Assembly: GCA_965656445.1 (NCBI GenBank)
Contig: CBFHKO010000001.1
Coordinates: 434,001-498,000, forward strand
Length of the DNA: 64,000 nt
DNA from: JAHEJA01 sp965656445
Lineage (GTDB): Bacteria > Pseudomonadota > Alphaproteobacteria > Rhodobacterales > Rhodobacteraceae
Direction: 5' to 3'
The first letter of the stretch is position 1, and each line of letters begins with the position of its first letter. The notes beneath the pieces were generated by a model that saw nothing but the letters and a program-made list of their open reading frames with translations, was not told where the DNA came from and did not search any database. Positions 8,652-17,153 of this stretch are shown one piece after another. Position numbers and translations under genes: made by a program.

Positions 8652-10214
8652 TTACTTAACTGTAATGCGTCCATCTTTATACGGTGTGTAAGGCGCGTTT
8701 TGTGCAATGAACTCAGCCGTTACATCCGCAAGGTCGGGACCGTAATCATAAGCATTTTGGGCCGCGCGGAACATTTTATATCCGTCACCGCCGTTGCGGA
8801 CGTAGTTGTTTGACACAACGCCATAGACCTTGTCTGCATCAATTGGCATTCCTGCAACCATCACGTCGCTGATACGGCTACCTGCTTCGGCACTTGGATC
8901 AACAGTGAAGGTCATGCCTGCGACTTGTGGGAAACGGCCTGCGCCCTCTTCCATTTGGCTCACACCGTTTTCAAGAGCTTCAACAATCGTCGCACCAGAC
9001 ACTTGGAATGTTGACAACGTGTTTTGGAATGGCAAAACCGTGAGGACTTCGCCCATTGTGACGGGGCCTGCATCGATTGAGGCACGGATACCACCCCCGT
9101 TTTGGATCGCAATTTGAATGCCTTGGTCTTTGACACGATCCAACATCGCATCGGTGATCAAGTTGCCCATCGCACATTCCATTGCACGGCACTCTTCGCG
9201 GACACCAACGATTTCTGTGGCTGTTTCGGCAACGACCTTATTGCGAATTTCATCCAAAGGCTTTGCGGCTTCAGCGATACGCGCAACTGTTTGATCGTCT
9301 TCGACCACAGCGCCATCCATAATAATCGGTTCGCCTATGGCCTCGATGATTTCGCCTGCGTCATTGAAGGTCACATTCAGCTCGCCCAAAAACTTGCCAT
9401 AGGCATAGGCGGAGACAAGCGCCGTTGATCCAACCATTGTCGGATAGGGTCCTTCGGCGCGGTCAGACGTGTTTGACAAGAATGTGTTTGAGTGACCACC
9501 AACGATCACATCAACCCCAGTCGTTTCTGCGGCAACACGTTTATCAACCCCAAAACCAGAGTGTGACAACACAATGATTTTGTTCACGCCTTGCGCTGTG
9601 AGGGCATCAACTTCGCCCTGAACCGAGGCAACGGGATCGCTAAAGGTGATATTATCACCAGGGGACGCCAATTCATCCGTATCCTCAGGTGTCAAACCGA
9701 TCATGCCGATTTTCTCGCCACCGCGTTCGATGATCACAGATTTTTTCAAAGCATCCGCCAAGAAGGCTTCTTTTGTGACATCCGCGTTTGACATCAAAAC
9801 TGGGAAATCGACTGCATCCATAAATCCACGAAGCACCTCTGGCCCGTCATCGAATTCATGGTTGCCAACGGTCATGCCGTCATAGCCCAATTTGTTCATC
9901 ATTTCCGCGGCCAATGTTCCCTTGTAATATGTATAGAACAAAGTGCCTTGGAACTGGTCACCGCCATCAACGAGGATTGAATTGTTTGAGCGCGCGCGCG
10001 CCTCAGCAACCGCTGTGACCAAACGTGCAGATCCGCCAAAGCATTTGCCTTCGGCGTTATCTTCGCTTGAACACCCGCTGTCATATTTGCTGATTGGTTC
10101 AAATCGCGCGTGGAAATCATTGGTGTGCAGAATAGTCAGCGAATAATCCGCTAGAGCAACGCCACTGGTCAATCCGACCGCGGCAGCTGTCGTTAACAAA
10201 AGCTTCTTCATCAT
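8652..10214 (-). CDS. Exported UshA-like 5'-nucleotidase / metallophosphatase
   Basis: A 520-residue periplasmic enzyme hydrolysing nucleotides or related phosphoesters. An N-terminal signal peptide (MMKKLLLTTAAAVG, cleavage likely after ALA) is followed by the calcineurin-like domain. Its metal ligands are visible in ILHTNDFHARFEP, VDGGDQFQGT, VGNHEFDDG, LSHSG and VGGHSNTF. The C-terminal substrate-binding domain has NGGGIRASI and NNYVRNGGDGYKMF. The start at 10214 follows GAGGGAG and gives a clean signal peptide, whereas a longer frame from 10352 would bury it. No GPI or membrane anchor is seen. The enzyme would feed phosphate and nucleosides to the cell, complementing the salvage operon at 28-32 kb. 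Confidence 0.9.
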   Translation of the reverse strand: MMKKLLLTTAAAVGLTSGVALADYSLTILHTNDFHARFEPISKYDSGCSSEDNAEGKCFGGSARLVTAVAEARARSNNSILVDGGDQFQGTLFYTYYKGTLAAEMMNKLGYDGMTVGNHEFDDGPEVLRGFMDAVDFPVLMSNADVTKEAFLADALKKSVIIERGGEKIGMIGLTPEDTDELASPGDNITFSDPVASVQGEVDALTAQGVNKIIVLSHSGFGVDKRVAAETTGVDVIVGGHSNTFLSNTSDRAEGPYPTMVGSTALVSAYAYGKFLGELNVTFNDAGEIIEAIGEPIIMDGAVVEDDQTVARIAEAAKPLDEIRNKVVAETATEIVGVREECRAMECAMGNLITDAMLDRVKDQGIQIAIQNGGGIRASIDAGPVTMGEVLTVLPFQNTLSTFQVSGATIVEALENGVSQMEEGAGRFPQVAGMTFTVDPSAEAGSRISDVMVAGMPIDADKVYGVVSNNYVRNGGDGYKMFRAAQNAYDYGPDLADVTAEFIAQNAPYTPYKDGRITVK

Positions 10215-10350
10215 TTTCTCCCTCAAGACAATAAAAGCAATCAGACACGAGTCGCGCTGATCTGTCAAAATCTGTTTTTCTCTTTTCACCTCTGAATATA
10301 TCAGTTTTATGACACTTGACGCCTCATTGCGAAACAGGCAAATCACTGCC

Positions 10351-10689
10351 ATGCTGATATATAAAATATTCCGAACCCAAGAATGGGCTGCGCTTGAAAC
10401 TCAGGGGGAAACCTTGGGGGCGCCGATTGATGTTCAAGATGGCTATGTCCATTTTTCTACCAAAGATCAGGTGCGTGAAACGGCGGCCAAGCATTTTAAA
10501 GTCGAAGACGGATTGTTTTTGCTCGCGCTCGACTCTGAGGCACTTGGCCCCGATTTGAAATGGGAACCCTCGCGCGGCGGGGCTATGTTTCCGCATCTTT
10601 ATCGCGCGCTCACCACCCAAGATGTGCTTTGGGCGCGCCCGCTTCCCCTTGTTGATGGAACGCATGATTTTCCAGAGGATATGACATGA
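10351..10689 (+). CDS. DUF952 family protein
   Basis: A 112-residue soluble protein starting MLIYKIF, with HFST and REGGAMFPHLY-like blocks (here SRGGAMFPHLYR) typical of DUF952, a small family related to ADP-ribosyltransferase-like folds but of unknown function. Another in-frame start lies at 10309, but the ATG at 10351 matches the family's usual N-terminus. Its TGA overlaps the ATG of pyrD by the ATGA arrangement, so the genes are translationally coupled. Confidence 0.75.
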   Translation: MLIYKIFRTQEWAALETQGETLGAPIDVQDGYVHFSTKDQVRETAAKHFKVEDGLFLLALDSEALGPDLKWEPSRGGAMFPHLYRALTTQDVLWARPLPLVDGTHDFPEDMT

Positions 10690-11744
10690 GCTTGATCGAA
10701 CAAATCGGCCTACGCGCCATGCGGAGCTTTGATCCAGAACAAGCGCATGGATTGGCGATCAAAGCCCTCAAACTTGGGCTTGCCCCTTCCTCAAAGCCTG
10801 TCACGTCAGAGCGGCTCAAGACATCGATTGCGGGCATCGACCTTGCGAACCCGATTGGATTGGCCGCAGGGTTTGACAAAAATGCCGAAGTTCTCGCCCC
10901 CCTTGCCAAGTCGGGCTTTGGGTTCATCGAAGTCGGGGCCGTGACCCCTCGGGCGCAACCTGGCAATCCCAAGCCGCGCTTGTTTCGCCTCACTGAAGAT
11001 CAAGCGGCGATCAACCGCTTTGGATTTAATAACGAGGGAACTAAAGCCGTTCTTTCCCGTCTTGCCAAACGTCCCAAAAACGCGGTGATTGGCTTAAACC
11101 TAGGGGCAAACAAAGATAGCACAGATCGCGCCAAGGATTTCCAAACCGTTTTGGCAGAATGTGGCGCGCACCTTGATTTCGCAACTGTCAATGTGAGCAG
11201 CCCAAACACCGAAAAGCTACGTGATTTGCAAGGCAAAGACGCACTCTTGGCTTTGCTCAACGGTGTCATGGACACACGTGCCTCCTTGGCAAAGCCTATC
11301 CCCGTCTTTCTCAAGATCGCGCCAGACCTGAGTGATGCGGAAATCCAAGATGTCGCCGAAGTCGCGCTTGAAACAGGCATCGACGCCGTCATCACAACCA
11401 ATACGACCCTGTCTCGAGATGGGCTAAAATCACCTCACAAGGATCAGCTAGGTGGGCTATCTGGCGCCCCTCTGTTTGAGGCATCCACGCGCGTCTTGGC
11501 AAAATTGTCAAAACTCACCGACGCCAAGCTCCCGCTTATCGGGGTTGGTGGCGTATCTAACGCAGAGCAGGCCTATGCCAAAATCCTCGCAGGCGCGAGC
11601 GCGGTTCAGCTCTATACCGCATTGGTCTATCATGGGATTTCACTGGGCGCGAAGATTGCGCGCGACTTGGACCGCCTTCTTGAGCGCGACGGCTATTCAT
11701 CGGTTCAGGATGCTGTCGGTCAAGGGCGCGAAGAGTGGTTATGA
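10686..11744 (+). CDS. pyrD: Dihydroorotate dehydrogenase (quinone), class 2
   Basis: Oxidises dihydroorotate to orotate in de novo pyrimidine synthesis, passing electrons to quinone at the inner membrane. The 352-residue length and N-terminal extension before the barrel indicate the membrane-associated class 2 enzyme. Family blocks seen are NPIGLAAGFDKNAE, FGFIEVGAVTPRAQPGNPKPR, INRFGFNNEG, NVSSPNTEKLR with the catalytic Ser, ITTNTTLSRDGL, and the FMN phosphate site IGVGGVSNAEQA. It overlaps DUF952 upstream and arsC downstream by 4 bases each. Confidence 0.95.
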   Translation: MSLIEQIGLRAMRSFDPEQAHGLAIKALKLGLAPSSKPVTSERLKTSIAGIDLANPIGLAAGFDKNAEVLAPLAKSGFGFIEVGAVTPRAQPGNPKPRLFRLTEDQAAINRFGFNNEGTKAVLSRLAKRPKNAVIGLNLGANKDSTDRAKDFQTVLAECGAHLDFATVNVSSPNTEKLRDLQGKDALLALLNGVMDTRASLAKPIPVFLKIAPDLSDAEIQDVAEVALETGIDAVITTNTTLSRDGLKSPHKDQLGGLSGAPLFEASTRVLAKLSKLTDAKLPLIGVGGVSNAEQAYAKILAGASAVQLYTALVYHGISLGAKIARDLDRLLERDGYSSVQDAVGQGREEWL

Positions 11745-12085
11745 GTGTTGCCATCTGGCACAACCCCAGATGTTCGAAATCACGTCGAACCCTTGCTCTG
11801 TTGCACGAACGCGGGATTGACGTGGAGATCGTCAAATATTTGGACACACCGCCCAGCCGTGATCAAATTCTAGACGTCTCGCGCAAATTGAACCGCCCGA
11901 TCATAGATATGGTGCGCACCAAAGAAGCAGCCTTCAAAGAGCTAAATTTGGCGAGCGATATCGACACGGATGGTTTGCTTGATGCGATGGCCGCGCATCC
12001 GCAGATATTGGAACGGCCTGTTGTCATCACTGAAAATGCCGCGCGTTTGGGTCGCCCGCCTGAGGACGTGTTAGAGCTGTTCTAA
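11741..12085 (+). CDS. arsC: ArsC/Spx-family protein (arsenate reductase, glutaredoxin type)
   Basis: A 114-residue thioredoxin-fold protein of the ArsC family. The catalytic cysteine is Cys11 in HNPRCSKSRRTL, and the conserved RPVVI (ERPVVIT) plus the downstream RLGRPPEDVLELF tail are present. It would reduce arsenate using glutathione and glutaredoxin, though many members serve general thiol redox roles. The start overlaps the pyrD stop (ATGA). There is no ars operon around it; the ArsR-permease pair lies 49 kb away. Its stop codon overlaps that of the convergent MATE gene. Confidence 0.82.
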   Translation: MSVAIWHNPRCSKSRRTLALLHERGIDVEIVKYLDTPPSRDQILDVSRKLNRPIIDMVRTKEAAFKELNLASDIDTDGLLDAMAAHPQILERPVVITENAARLGRPPEDVLELF

Positions 12086-13386
12086 GACACCCGCGCCTCG
12101 ATGCGCGGATAGCGAAGGCCCAATGTGACGCCGCGCACAACGAATGAGATCAAGAGCGATATCCAGAGGCCGTGATTGCCCAAAAGCGGCAGCAAAAGAG
12201 CAACCGATATCACGTAGATAACCATGCTCAGCGCCATCATATTGCGCATGTCGCGCGTTTGGGTTGCCCCGATAAATATCCCGTCCAACATCCATGATGC
12301 CACGCCCAAGGTTGGTGCAAGGATCATATAGATCAAATAGATCCGCGCCTCTTGGCGCACGGCGTCATCTGTGGCCATGATATCAATCAAACTGCCGCCA
12401 AACAGAGCAAAGCTAACCGAGAGCAAGATCACCATGATCCCCCCCCATTTTGAACAGATCAAGGCGCTTTGCCGCAAGAGGGTACGACTTTTGGCGCCCA
12501 TCGCTTGACCAACAAGCGCCTCAACTGCGAAGGCAAATCCATCCAGTGCATAGGCTGTGATAAAAAGGAACTGAAGCAAGACTTGGTTCGCCGCCAATGG
12601 CACATCCCCTAATCCAGAGCCGAGCATGGTGAATGATATGAAAATCACCTGAAGGCAGAGGGTGCGGATCAGGATATCACTATTGACGCGAAACATTTCT
12701 AACAATGGCTCTGTGGCTAATAGCTTGGCTTTGACCCGCTCAAACTGTCCCCTAATCGCGGATTTACAGAACAACAGAGCAATCGCCAGTCCTGAGTATT
12801 CGGCAATCACAGTTGCCGCCGCGACCCCTTGGACACCAAAGCCGAGCGACAACACAAACACCAGATCAAGCAAGATATTCAGCCCGTTCATCACGAACTG
12901 GATGACAAAAACCGCGCGGGTGCGTTCCTTGGCAATGAGCCACCCATTCGCCCCATAAAGCGCAATCGCAGCAGGCGCGCTCCAAATTCGGATGCTCATG
13001 TAGTCTGCGCTTAAGGATTCAACAGTATCGGAGGCAGGCGCAAATTGGAACGCGATGGCAAAGAGGACAGTTTGAAAGGCGATCAAACACATCCCCGCGA
13101 CGAGGCCGATCATCAGGACACGCCATAAAATGGCATTGGTTTCGGGTACGTCCTGCGCCCCAATCGCTTGCGCCGCTAATCCTGTGGTTCCCATGCGGAG
13201 GAACCCAAAAAACCAATAAAACGCGGAGAGGATAACTGCACCCAAGCCAACTGCACCAATCGGAGCCGCCTGCCCCAATTGCCCGACCACAGCCGTATCA
13301 ACCGCCCCCAATATGGGAACAGTCGCATTAGAGAGGACAATGGGAATTGCGATGGCGAGGACACGGCGATCTGTCAGCGTTTTCAT
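12082..13386 (-). CDS. MATE-family efflux transporter (DinF-like)
   Basis: A 434-residue integral membrane protein with about twelve hydrophobic segments in two homologous halves, typical of MATE multidrug/toxin exporters driven by Na+ or H+. The N-terminal segment LAIAIPIVLSNATVPILG and the repeat VGQLGQAAPIGAVGLG match the DinF branch. Substrate is unknown. It is convergent with arsC, their stops sharing bases at 12082-12085, and a thioesterase gene lies just upstream on the same strand. Confidence 0.88.
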   Translation of the reverse strand: MKTLTDRRVLAIAIPIVLSNATVPILGAVDTAVVGQLGQAAPIGAVGLGAVILSAFYWFFGFLRMGTTGLAAQAIGAQDVPETNAILWRVLMIGLVAGMCLIAFQTVLFAIAFQFAPASDTVESLSADYMSIRIWSAPAAIALYGANGWLIAKERTRAVFVIQFVMNGLNILLDLVFVLSLGFGVQGVAAATVIAEYSGLAIALLFCKSAIRGQFERVKAKLLATEPLLEMFRVNSDILIRTLCLQVIFISFTMLGSGLGDVPLAANQVLLQFLFITAYALDGFAFAVEALVGQAMGAKSRTLLRQSALICSKWGGIMVILLSVSFALFGGSLIDIMATDDAVRQEARIYLIYMILAPTLGVASWMLDGIFIGATQTRDMRNMMALSMVIYVISVALLLPLLGNHGLWISLLISFVVRGVTLGLRYPRIEARVS

Positions 13387-13390
13387 GTAC

Positions 13391-13897
13391 TTAGATACGC
13401 TCTGGCATCAAAAAGTGCCCCGTTGCTTGGGCAAAGAGGCGGGATTTGTTATCTTGCCATGCTTCCACATGCACCGAGGCATAGCGGCGACCAGACCGAT
13501 TGACCCGCGCCCGTGCATAGGCATCGCGTGGCAAGCCAGAGCGAAGATAATCCACGGAAAAATCAATGGTTTTGGGCAATGTGATTGCCTGACCAGACGT
13601 CAAGTCATCCACTGAGATTTCACCAGTTTCCACGTCGCTCCAAAGACCGCTCCAACTGAGTTCAATAATTGCGCTAATTTCCAAGAAAGCGGCGACCGCA
13701 CCGCCATGCAGAGCGGGCAACATAGGGTTGCCAACCAGAACTTCTTTGTAAGGCATGATCGCCGTCAGCTCATCACCGCGGCGCTCAAATTCCACACCAA
13801 GAAATTGCACATAGGGCAAAGACGTCACCAATGCGGAGAGTGCTGCATCACGGCGTTCTTTGATGACTTGGACAGGTTCAGGTTGCTTATAACTCAT
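13391..13897 (-). CDS. PaaI-type hotdog-fold thioesterase (1)
   Basis: A 168-residue hotdog-fold thioesterase with the family core PMLPALHGGAVAAFLE (HGG motif) and a C-terminal sheet region ending at HFLMPERI. It probably hydrolyses acyl-CoA or aryl-CoA thioesters. It overlaps by 4 bases the preceding thioesterase gene, which is also PaaI-type, so both are co-translated. The pair is divergent from the MerR-controlled beta-oxidation operon, suggesting a role in releasing CoA from stalled intermediates. The short gap to the MATE gene downstream suggests co-transcription. Confidence 0.82.
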   Translation of the reverse strand: MSYKQPEPVQVIKERRDAALSALVTSLPYVQFLGVEFERRGDELTAIMPYKEVLVGNPMLPALHGGAVAAFLEISAIIELSWSGLWSDVETGEISVDDLTSGQAITLPKTIDFSVDYLRSGLPRDAYARARVNRSGRRYASVHVEAWQDNKSRLFAQATGHFLMPERI

Positions 13898-14322
13898 GCC
13901 TCATTCCCCCCTGTCACAAATGTCCCTGTGGCCGTGGCAACCGGTTTTTCGTCATTGTCATCCAGTGCAACAGCCCGCACAAAAGCCACCGAACGGGTCA
14001 CGTTATAACAGGTCGCTTTGGCGCGGATACGTTGGTTGGGTGTCGCAGGTCGCATGTAATCAACACGCAAATCCAATGTCGCGGTCATCCCTGTTTGATC
14101 AGGATGGCTAACGACCGCCAAACCGCAACAGGTATCGAGCAAGGCAAACACAGCCCCACCATGAATAACCCCTGTTTTGGGATCCCCGATGAAGCGTTCA
14201 TCATAAGCCATGCTCATCGTTGCATGCCCCTCTCCAGCATCATCTACTTGCATTCCCAAAGCTTTTGAGTGCGGGATGGATTCAAAGAATGTTTGGGCAA
14301 GTTCTAGTTTTGAGTCAGCCAT
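13894..14322 (-). CDS. PaaI-type hotdog-fold thioesterase (2)
   Basis: A 142-residue hotdog thioesterase with GVIHGGAVFALLDTCCG, the substrate-binding HGG and downstream acidic residue of the PaaI family, and ATLDLRVDYMRPA in the central sheet. I start it at 14322 because AGAGG lies 5 bases upstream; the longer frame from 14355 has no such site. Acyl-CoA hydrolase activity is expected and the natural substrate unknown. It is first in a unit with the second thioesterase and faces the first MerR gene across about 110 bases. Confidence 0.83.
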   Translation of the reverse strand: MADSKLELAQTFFESIPHSKALGMQVDDAGEGHATMSMAYDERFIGDPKTGVIHGGAVFALLDTCCGLAVVSHPDQTGMTATLDLRVDYMRPATPNQRIRAKATCYNVTRSVAFVRAVALDDNDEKPVATATGTFVTGGNEA

Positions 14323-14431
14323 AGAAACCTCTTTCGTTGCCTTTACTATGCTCAAGTTTCACAAAAAACCTCAAGCCCCCTGTTGCCCTTTGATAGTGTT
14401 CGTCCTAGTTTCGGATCAGGAGACGAATTCC

Positions 14432-14812
14432 ATGTCTAACACTCGATTATCTTTCAAAGAAATGTGCGCGAAGTTCGACGTAACGCCTCGTACCCTGCGA
14501 TATTATGAATATATTGAGCTTTTACAGCCTGACCGCGAAGGGCGATCACGGTTTTACGGGTCCAAAGAATGCGCGCGCATGACACTTATTCTCAGAGGTC
14601 GTAAATTTGGCTTTCAGCTCGAAGAACTGCGCCAATGGCTCTTGATCTACGAACAAGACGGAACAAGCGCACAAATGAACGTTTTTTTAGAAATGGCAGA
14701 TCGCAAGCTTGCTGAATTAAAGGAACAACAGGTCCAACTCGCGCAAACCATTGATGAATTGGAAGATTTACGCAGTGTGACCGAAAAATTGGCGTCAGCA
14801 CAGAAAGTCTGA
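14432..14812 (+). CDS. MerR-family transcriptional regulator (1)
   Basis: A 126-residue MerR-type regulator: winged helix-turn-helix (FKEMCAKFDVTPRTLRYYE, residues about 8-26, then the RFYG wing) followed by a coiled-coil dimer helix (about 80-120). There is no cysteine-bearing metal-binding loop, so it is not a metal sensor of the classical kind. It is a close paralogue of the next MerR gene. The start at 14432 has AGGAGA about 9 bases upstream. Position upstream of the beta-oxidation genes suggests an acyl-CoA-responsive role like LiuR, which is inference. Confidence 0.88.
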   Translation: MSNTRLSFKEMCAKFDVTPRTLRYYEYIELLQPDREGRSRFYGSKECARMTLILRGRKFGFQLEELRQWLLIYEQDGTSAQMNVFLEMADRKLAELKEQQVQLAQTIDELEDLRSVTEKLASAQKV

Positions 14813-14823
14813 CGCCACGTTAC

Positions 14824-14851
14824 GTTGACGTTAACTGTAGACTACGTCAAC
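14824..14851. promoter_or_regulatory. Inverted repeat, candidate MerR/LiuR-type operator
   Basis: Perfect 8-base arms GTTGACGT (14824-14831) and ACGTCAAC (14844-14851) around 12 bases, centred about 70 bases before the second MerR gene. The left half reads TTGACGTTAAC, close to the LiuR-type motif described for MerR regulators of branched-chain and fatty acid catabolism. A possible promoter is TAGACT (14839-14844), 17 bases, TATAGT (14862-14867), so the repeat would overlap the -35 region, as is typical for MerR control. Confidence 0.6.
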
Positions 14852-14909
14852 TTCATCCCTATATAGTCATCGCAAAGCTGAGTCGAAATTTAATCGTTGG
14901 AGGCCAAGG

Positions 14910-15308
14910 ATGAATGATTTGCTGACTATTCGCGAAATGTGTGAAGAGTTCGATATCACGCCACGCACTCTTCGTTTTTACGAAGCTAAGGAATTACTCT
15001 TTCCAATTCGTGAGGGCCAAAAGCGGCTCTTTACCAAACGAGATCGCGGGCGTCTAAAATTGATCCTCCGTGGCAAACGATTTGGGTTTTCTCTCGAAGA
15101 AATTCGACAGCTTCTTGATATGTATGGGATCGGCGATCAACAGGCGACCCAATACAAGCGCACCTATGAATTGGCCAATGAACGACTTCAAGACATGGAA
15201 CAACAACGCGCCGAACTTGACGTCGCCATCACGGAACTCCGCGAACAGATTAAGTGGGGCGAAGATTTAATGGCCTCTAAAAACATCGACTTCAATTCAG
15301 ACAACTAG
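14910..15308 (+). CDS. MerR-family transcriptional regulator (2)
   Basis: A 132-residue MerR regulator similar to the one just upstream: helix-turn-helix around IREMCEEFDITPRTLRFYE, wing RLFTKRD, then LRGKRFGFSLEEIRQLLDMY and a long coiled coil. It has no cysteines in the effector region. The GGAGG at 14899-14903 is a good ribosome binding site. Only 9 bases separate its stop from the acyl-CoA dehydrogenase start, so it is the first gene of the beta-oxidation operon and probably autoregulated through the repeat upstream. Confidence 0.9.
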   Translation: MNDLLTIREMCEEFDITPRTLRFYEAKELLFPIREGQKRLFTKRDRGRLKLILRGKRFGFSLEEIRQLLDMYGIGDQQATQYKRTYELANERLQDMEQQRAELDVAITELREQIKWGEDLMASKNIDFNSDN

Positions 15309-15317
15309 GGTAACACA

Positions 15318-17105
15318 ATGCCAAGCTATCACGCACCTAAGCAAGATTTAGAATTTGTCCTAAATGATGTTTTGAATGCATCGCAATCGGACATTCCCGG
15401 ATACGATCAAATGGACCGTGACCTTGTGTCCGCCATTTTGGAAGAAGCTGGAAAGATCGCAACAGATGTCCTCGCCCCATTAAACCCAGTCGGTGACACA
15501 GAAGGCTGTGTTCTGGAAAACGGTGTGGTTCGCACGCCAAAAGGGTTCAAAGAGGCCTTTGAACAGATGAAAGAAGGCGGCTGGACCGCTCTTGATTGTG
15601 ATCCAGAGTATGGTGGACAAGGCATGCCCTATTTGATGGGCACGGCTGTCGGCGAAATCTTTGTCTCGGCAAACATGGCCTTCAACATGTACCAAGGCCT
15701 CACGCATGGCGCCTACTCCGCGATCCACGTTCACGGCACGGATGAGCAAAAAGCAACCTATTTGCCGAAAATGGTGTCTTGCGAATGGACAGGCACGATG
15801 AACCTAACCGAACCGCACTGTGGCACGGATTTGGGGTTAATGCGCACCAAAGCGGTTCCTCAAGAGGACGGCAGCTATCACATCACTGGCCAGAAAATTT
15901 TCATCTCCGCAGGTGAGCATGACATGGCAGAAAACATCATCCACTTGGTGCTTGCGAAAATCCCAGGCGGACCAGATGGCATCAAAGGCGTATCCTTGTT
16001 CATCGTTCCCAAATTCAACGTCAACGAAGACGGTAGCCTTGGATCCCGCAATCCAGTCAGTGTTGGCAAGATTGAGGAAAAAATGGGCATCCACGGTAAT
16101 GCGACCTGTGTGATGAACTATGACGGGGCCACTGGCTACCTCTTGGGTGATGAACACAAAGGCATGCGCGCCATGTTCACCATGATGAACGAAGCGCGCC
16201 TTGGTGTGGGACTTCAGGGCTATGCTCAAGCAGAAGCGGCCTATCAAAATGCCGTCATCTACGCCAAAGATCGTTTGCAAGGTCGCGACGTTAAGGGCGC
16301 GCAAAACCCAGAGGGACCAGCCGATCCATTGATCGTGCACCCAGATATCCGCCGCAGCTTGATGGATCAAAAGAGCTTTGTCGAAGGGGCGCGCGCCTTT
16401 ACGCTTTGGGGGGCGAACCTCATTGATCGCGCGCATAAATCCAATGACGCGCAGGCGGACGGCCTTATTAGTTTGCTGACCCCTGTGATCAAAGGGTTCC
16501 AAACCGACAAAGGCTTCGACATGTGCATCCAAGCCCAGCAGGTCTATGGCGGACACGGCTATATCGAAGAATGGGGTATGTCCCAATTTGCTCGTGATGC
16601 AAGGATTGCCATGATCTATGAAGGCGCAAATGGCATTCAAGCGCTCGACCTTGTTGGCCGGAAACTGGCTCAAGATGGCGGCAAACATGTCATGGCGTTT
16701 TTCGACATGATCAAAAGCTTTATTGCCGAAAACAAAGGGCAAGATGAAGCCTATGACGCCGATTTCCTTGAGCCGCTGAAAGCCGCCAGCAAGGATGTAC
16801 AGGCTGCGGCAATGTATTTCATGCAAAGCGGAATGAAAGATCCCAACAATGCGTTGGCTGGATCCTATGATTTCATGCATCTCTTTGGACACACATGTTT
16901 TGGCTACATGTGGGCCTTGATGGGCAAAGCGGCGCGTGAAAAACTGACGTCAGGTGACGTAGATGGTGACGCGGCGTTTTACGAGACAAAATTGGCCACG
17001 GGTCGCTACTATATGAAGCGTCAATTGCCGGCAACTGCGATGCATCTTGCACGCATTCAATCTGGTGCGGATCCCGTTATGTCGTTGGCTGCAGAGCAAT
17101 TCTAA
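15318..17105 (+). CDS. Acyl-CoA dehydrogenase, long form with C-terminal Z domain (FadE/DmdC-like)
   Basis: A 595-residue FAD enzyme catalysing alpha,beta-dehydrogenation of an acyl-CoA. The three ACAD domains are followed by the extra C-terminal domain of the 590-600-residue group that also contains DmdC (methylmercaptopropionyl-CoA dehydrogenase). Visible blocks are GGWTALDCDPEYGGQGMP, the FAD-binding TGTMNLTEPHCGTDLG, ITGQKIFISAGEHDM, QVYGGHGYIEEWGMSQFARDAR and IYEGANGIQALDL with the expected catalytic Glu (IYEG). Chain-length specificity, and whether it acts on MMPA-CoA, cannot be told from sequence. It begins the structural part of the operon. Confidence 0.9.
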   Translation: MPSYHAPKQDLEFVLNDVLNASQSDIPGYDQMDRDLVSAILEEAGKIATDVLAPLNPVGDTEGCVLENGVVRTPKGFKEAFEQMKEGGWTALDCDPEYGGQGMPYLMGTAVGEIFVSANMAFNMYQGLTHGAYSAIHVHGTDEQKATYLPKMVSCEWTGTMNLTEPHCGTDLGLMRTKAVPQEDGSYHITGQKIFISAGEHDMAENIIHLVLAKIPGGPDGIKGVSLFIVPKFNVNEDGSLGSRNPVSVGKIEEKMGIHGNATCVMNYDGATGYLLGDEHKGMRAMFTMMNEARLGVGLQGYAQAEAAYQNAVIYAKDRLQGRDVKGAQNPEGPADPLIVHPDIRRSLMDQKSFVEGARAFTLWGANLIDRAHKSNDAQADGLISLLTPVIKGFQTDKGFDMCIQAQQVYGGHGYIEEWGMSQFARDARIAMIYEGANGIQALDLVGRKLAQDGGKHVMAFFDMIKSFIAENKGQDEAYDADFLEPLKAASKDVQAAAMYFMQSGMKDPNNALAGSYDFMHLFGHTCFGYMWALMGKAAREKLTSGDVDGDAAFYETKLATGRYYMKRQLPATAMHLARIQSGADPVMSLAAEQF

Positions 17106-17116
17106 AATAGATAATC

Positions 17117-17134
17117 GGGGGGTCTATCCCCCCC
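17117..17134 (+). other. G6/C7 hairpin between the acyl-CoA dehydrogenase genes
   Basis: GGGGGG (17117-17122), loop TCTAT, CCCCCCC (17128-17134) form a very stable short stem in the 48-base gap between two operon genes. The T-tract after it is poor (ATTTATTTGGG), so it is more likely an mRNA stabiliser, processing site or partial attenuator than a full terminator. Confidence 0.55.
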
Positions 17135-17153
17135 ATTTATTTGGGAGACCGAC

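Noticed and set aside
10255..10300. Pho-box-like sequence CTGTCAAAATCTGTTTTT upstream of the 5'-nucleotidase
   Set aside because: The two TGT elements are 10 rather than 11 bases apart and the second half is degenerate, so it does not fit the PhoB consensus well.
15837..16892. 351-codon minus-strand frame
   Set aside because: It lies entirely antisense to the long acyl-CoA dehydrogenase and shows no independent family motif; codon-structure shadow.
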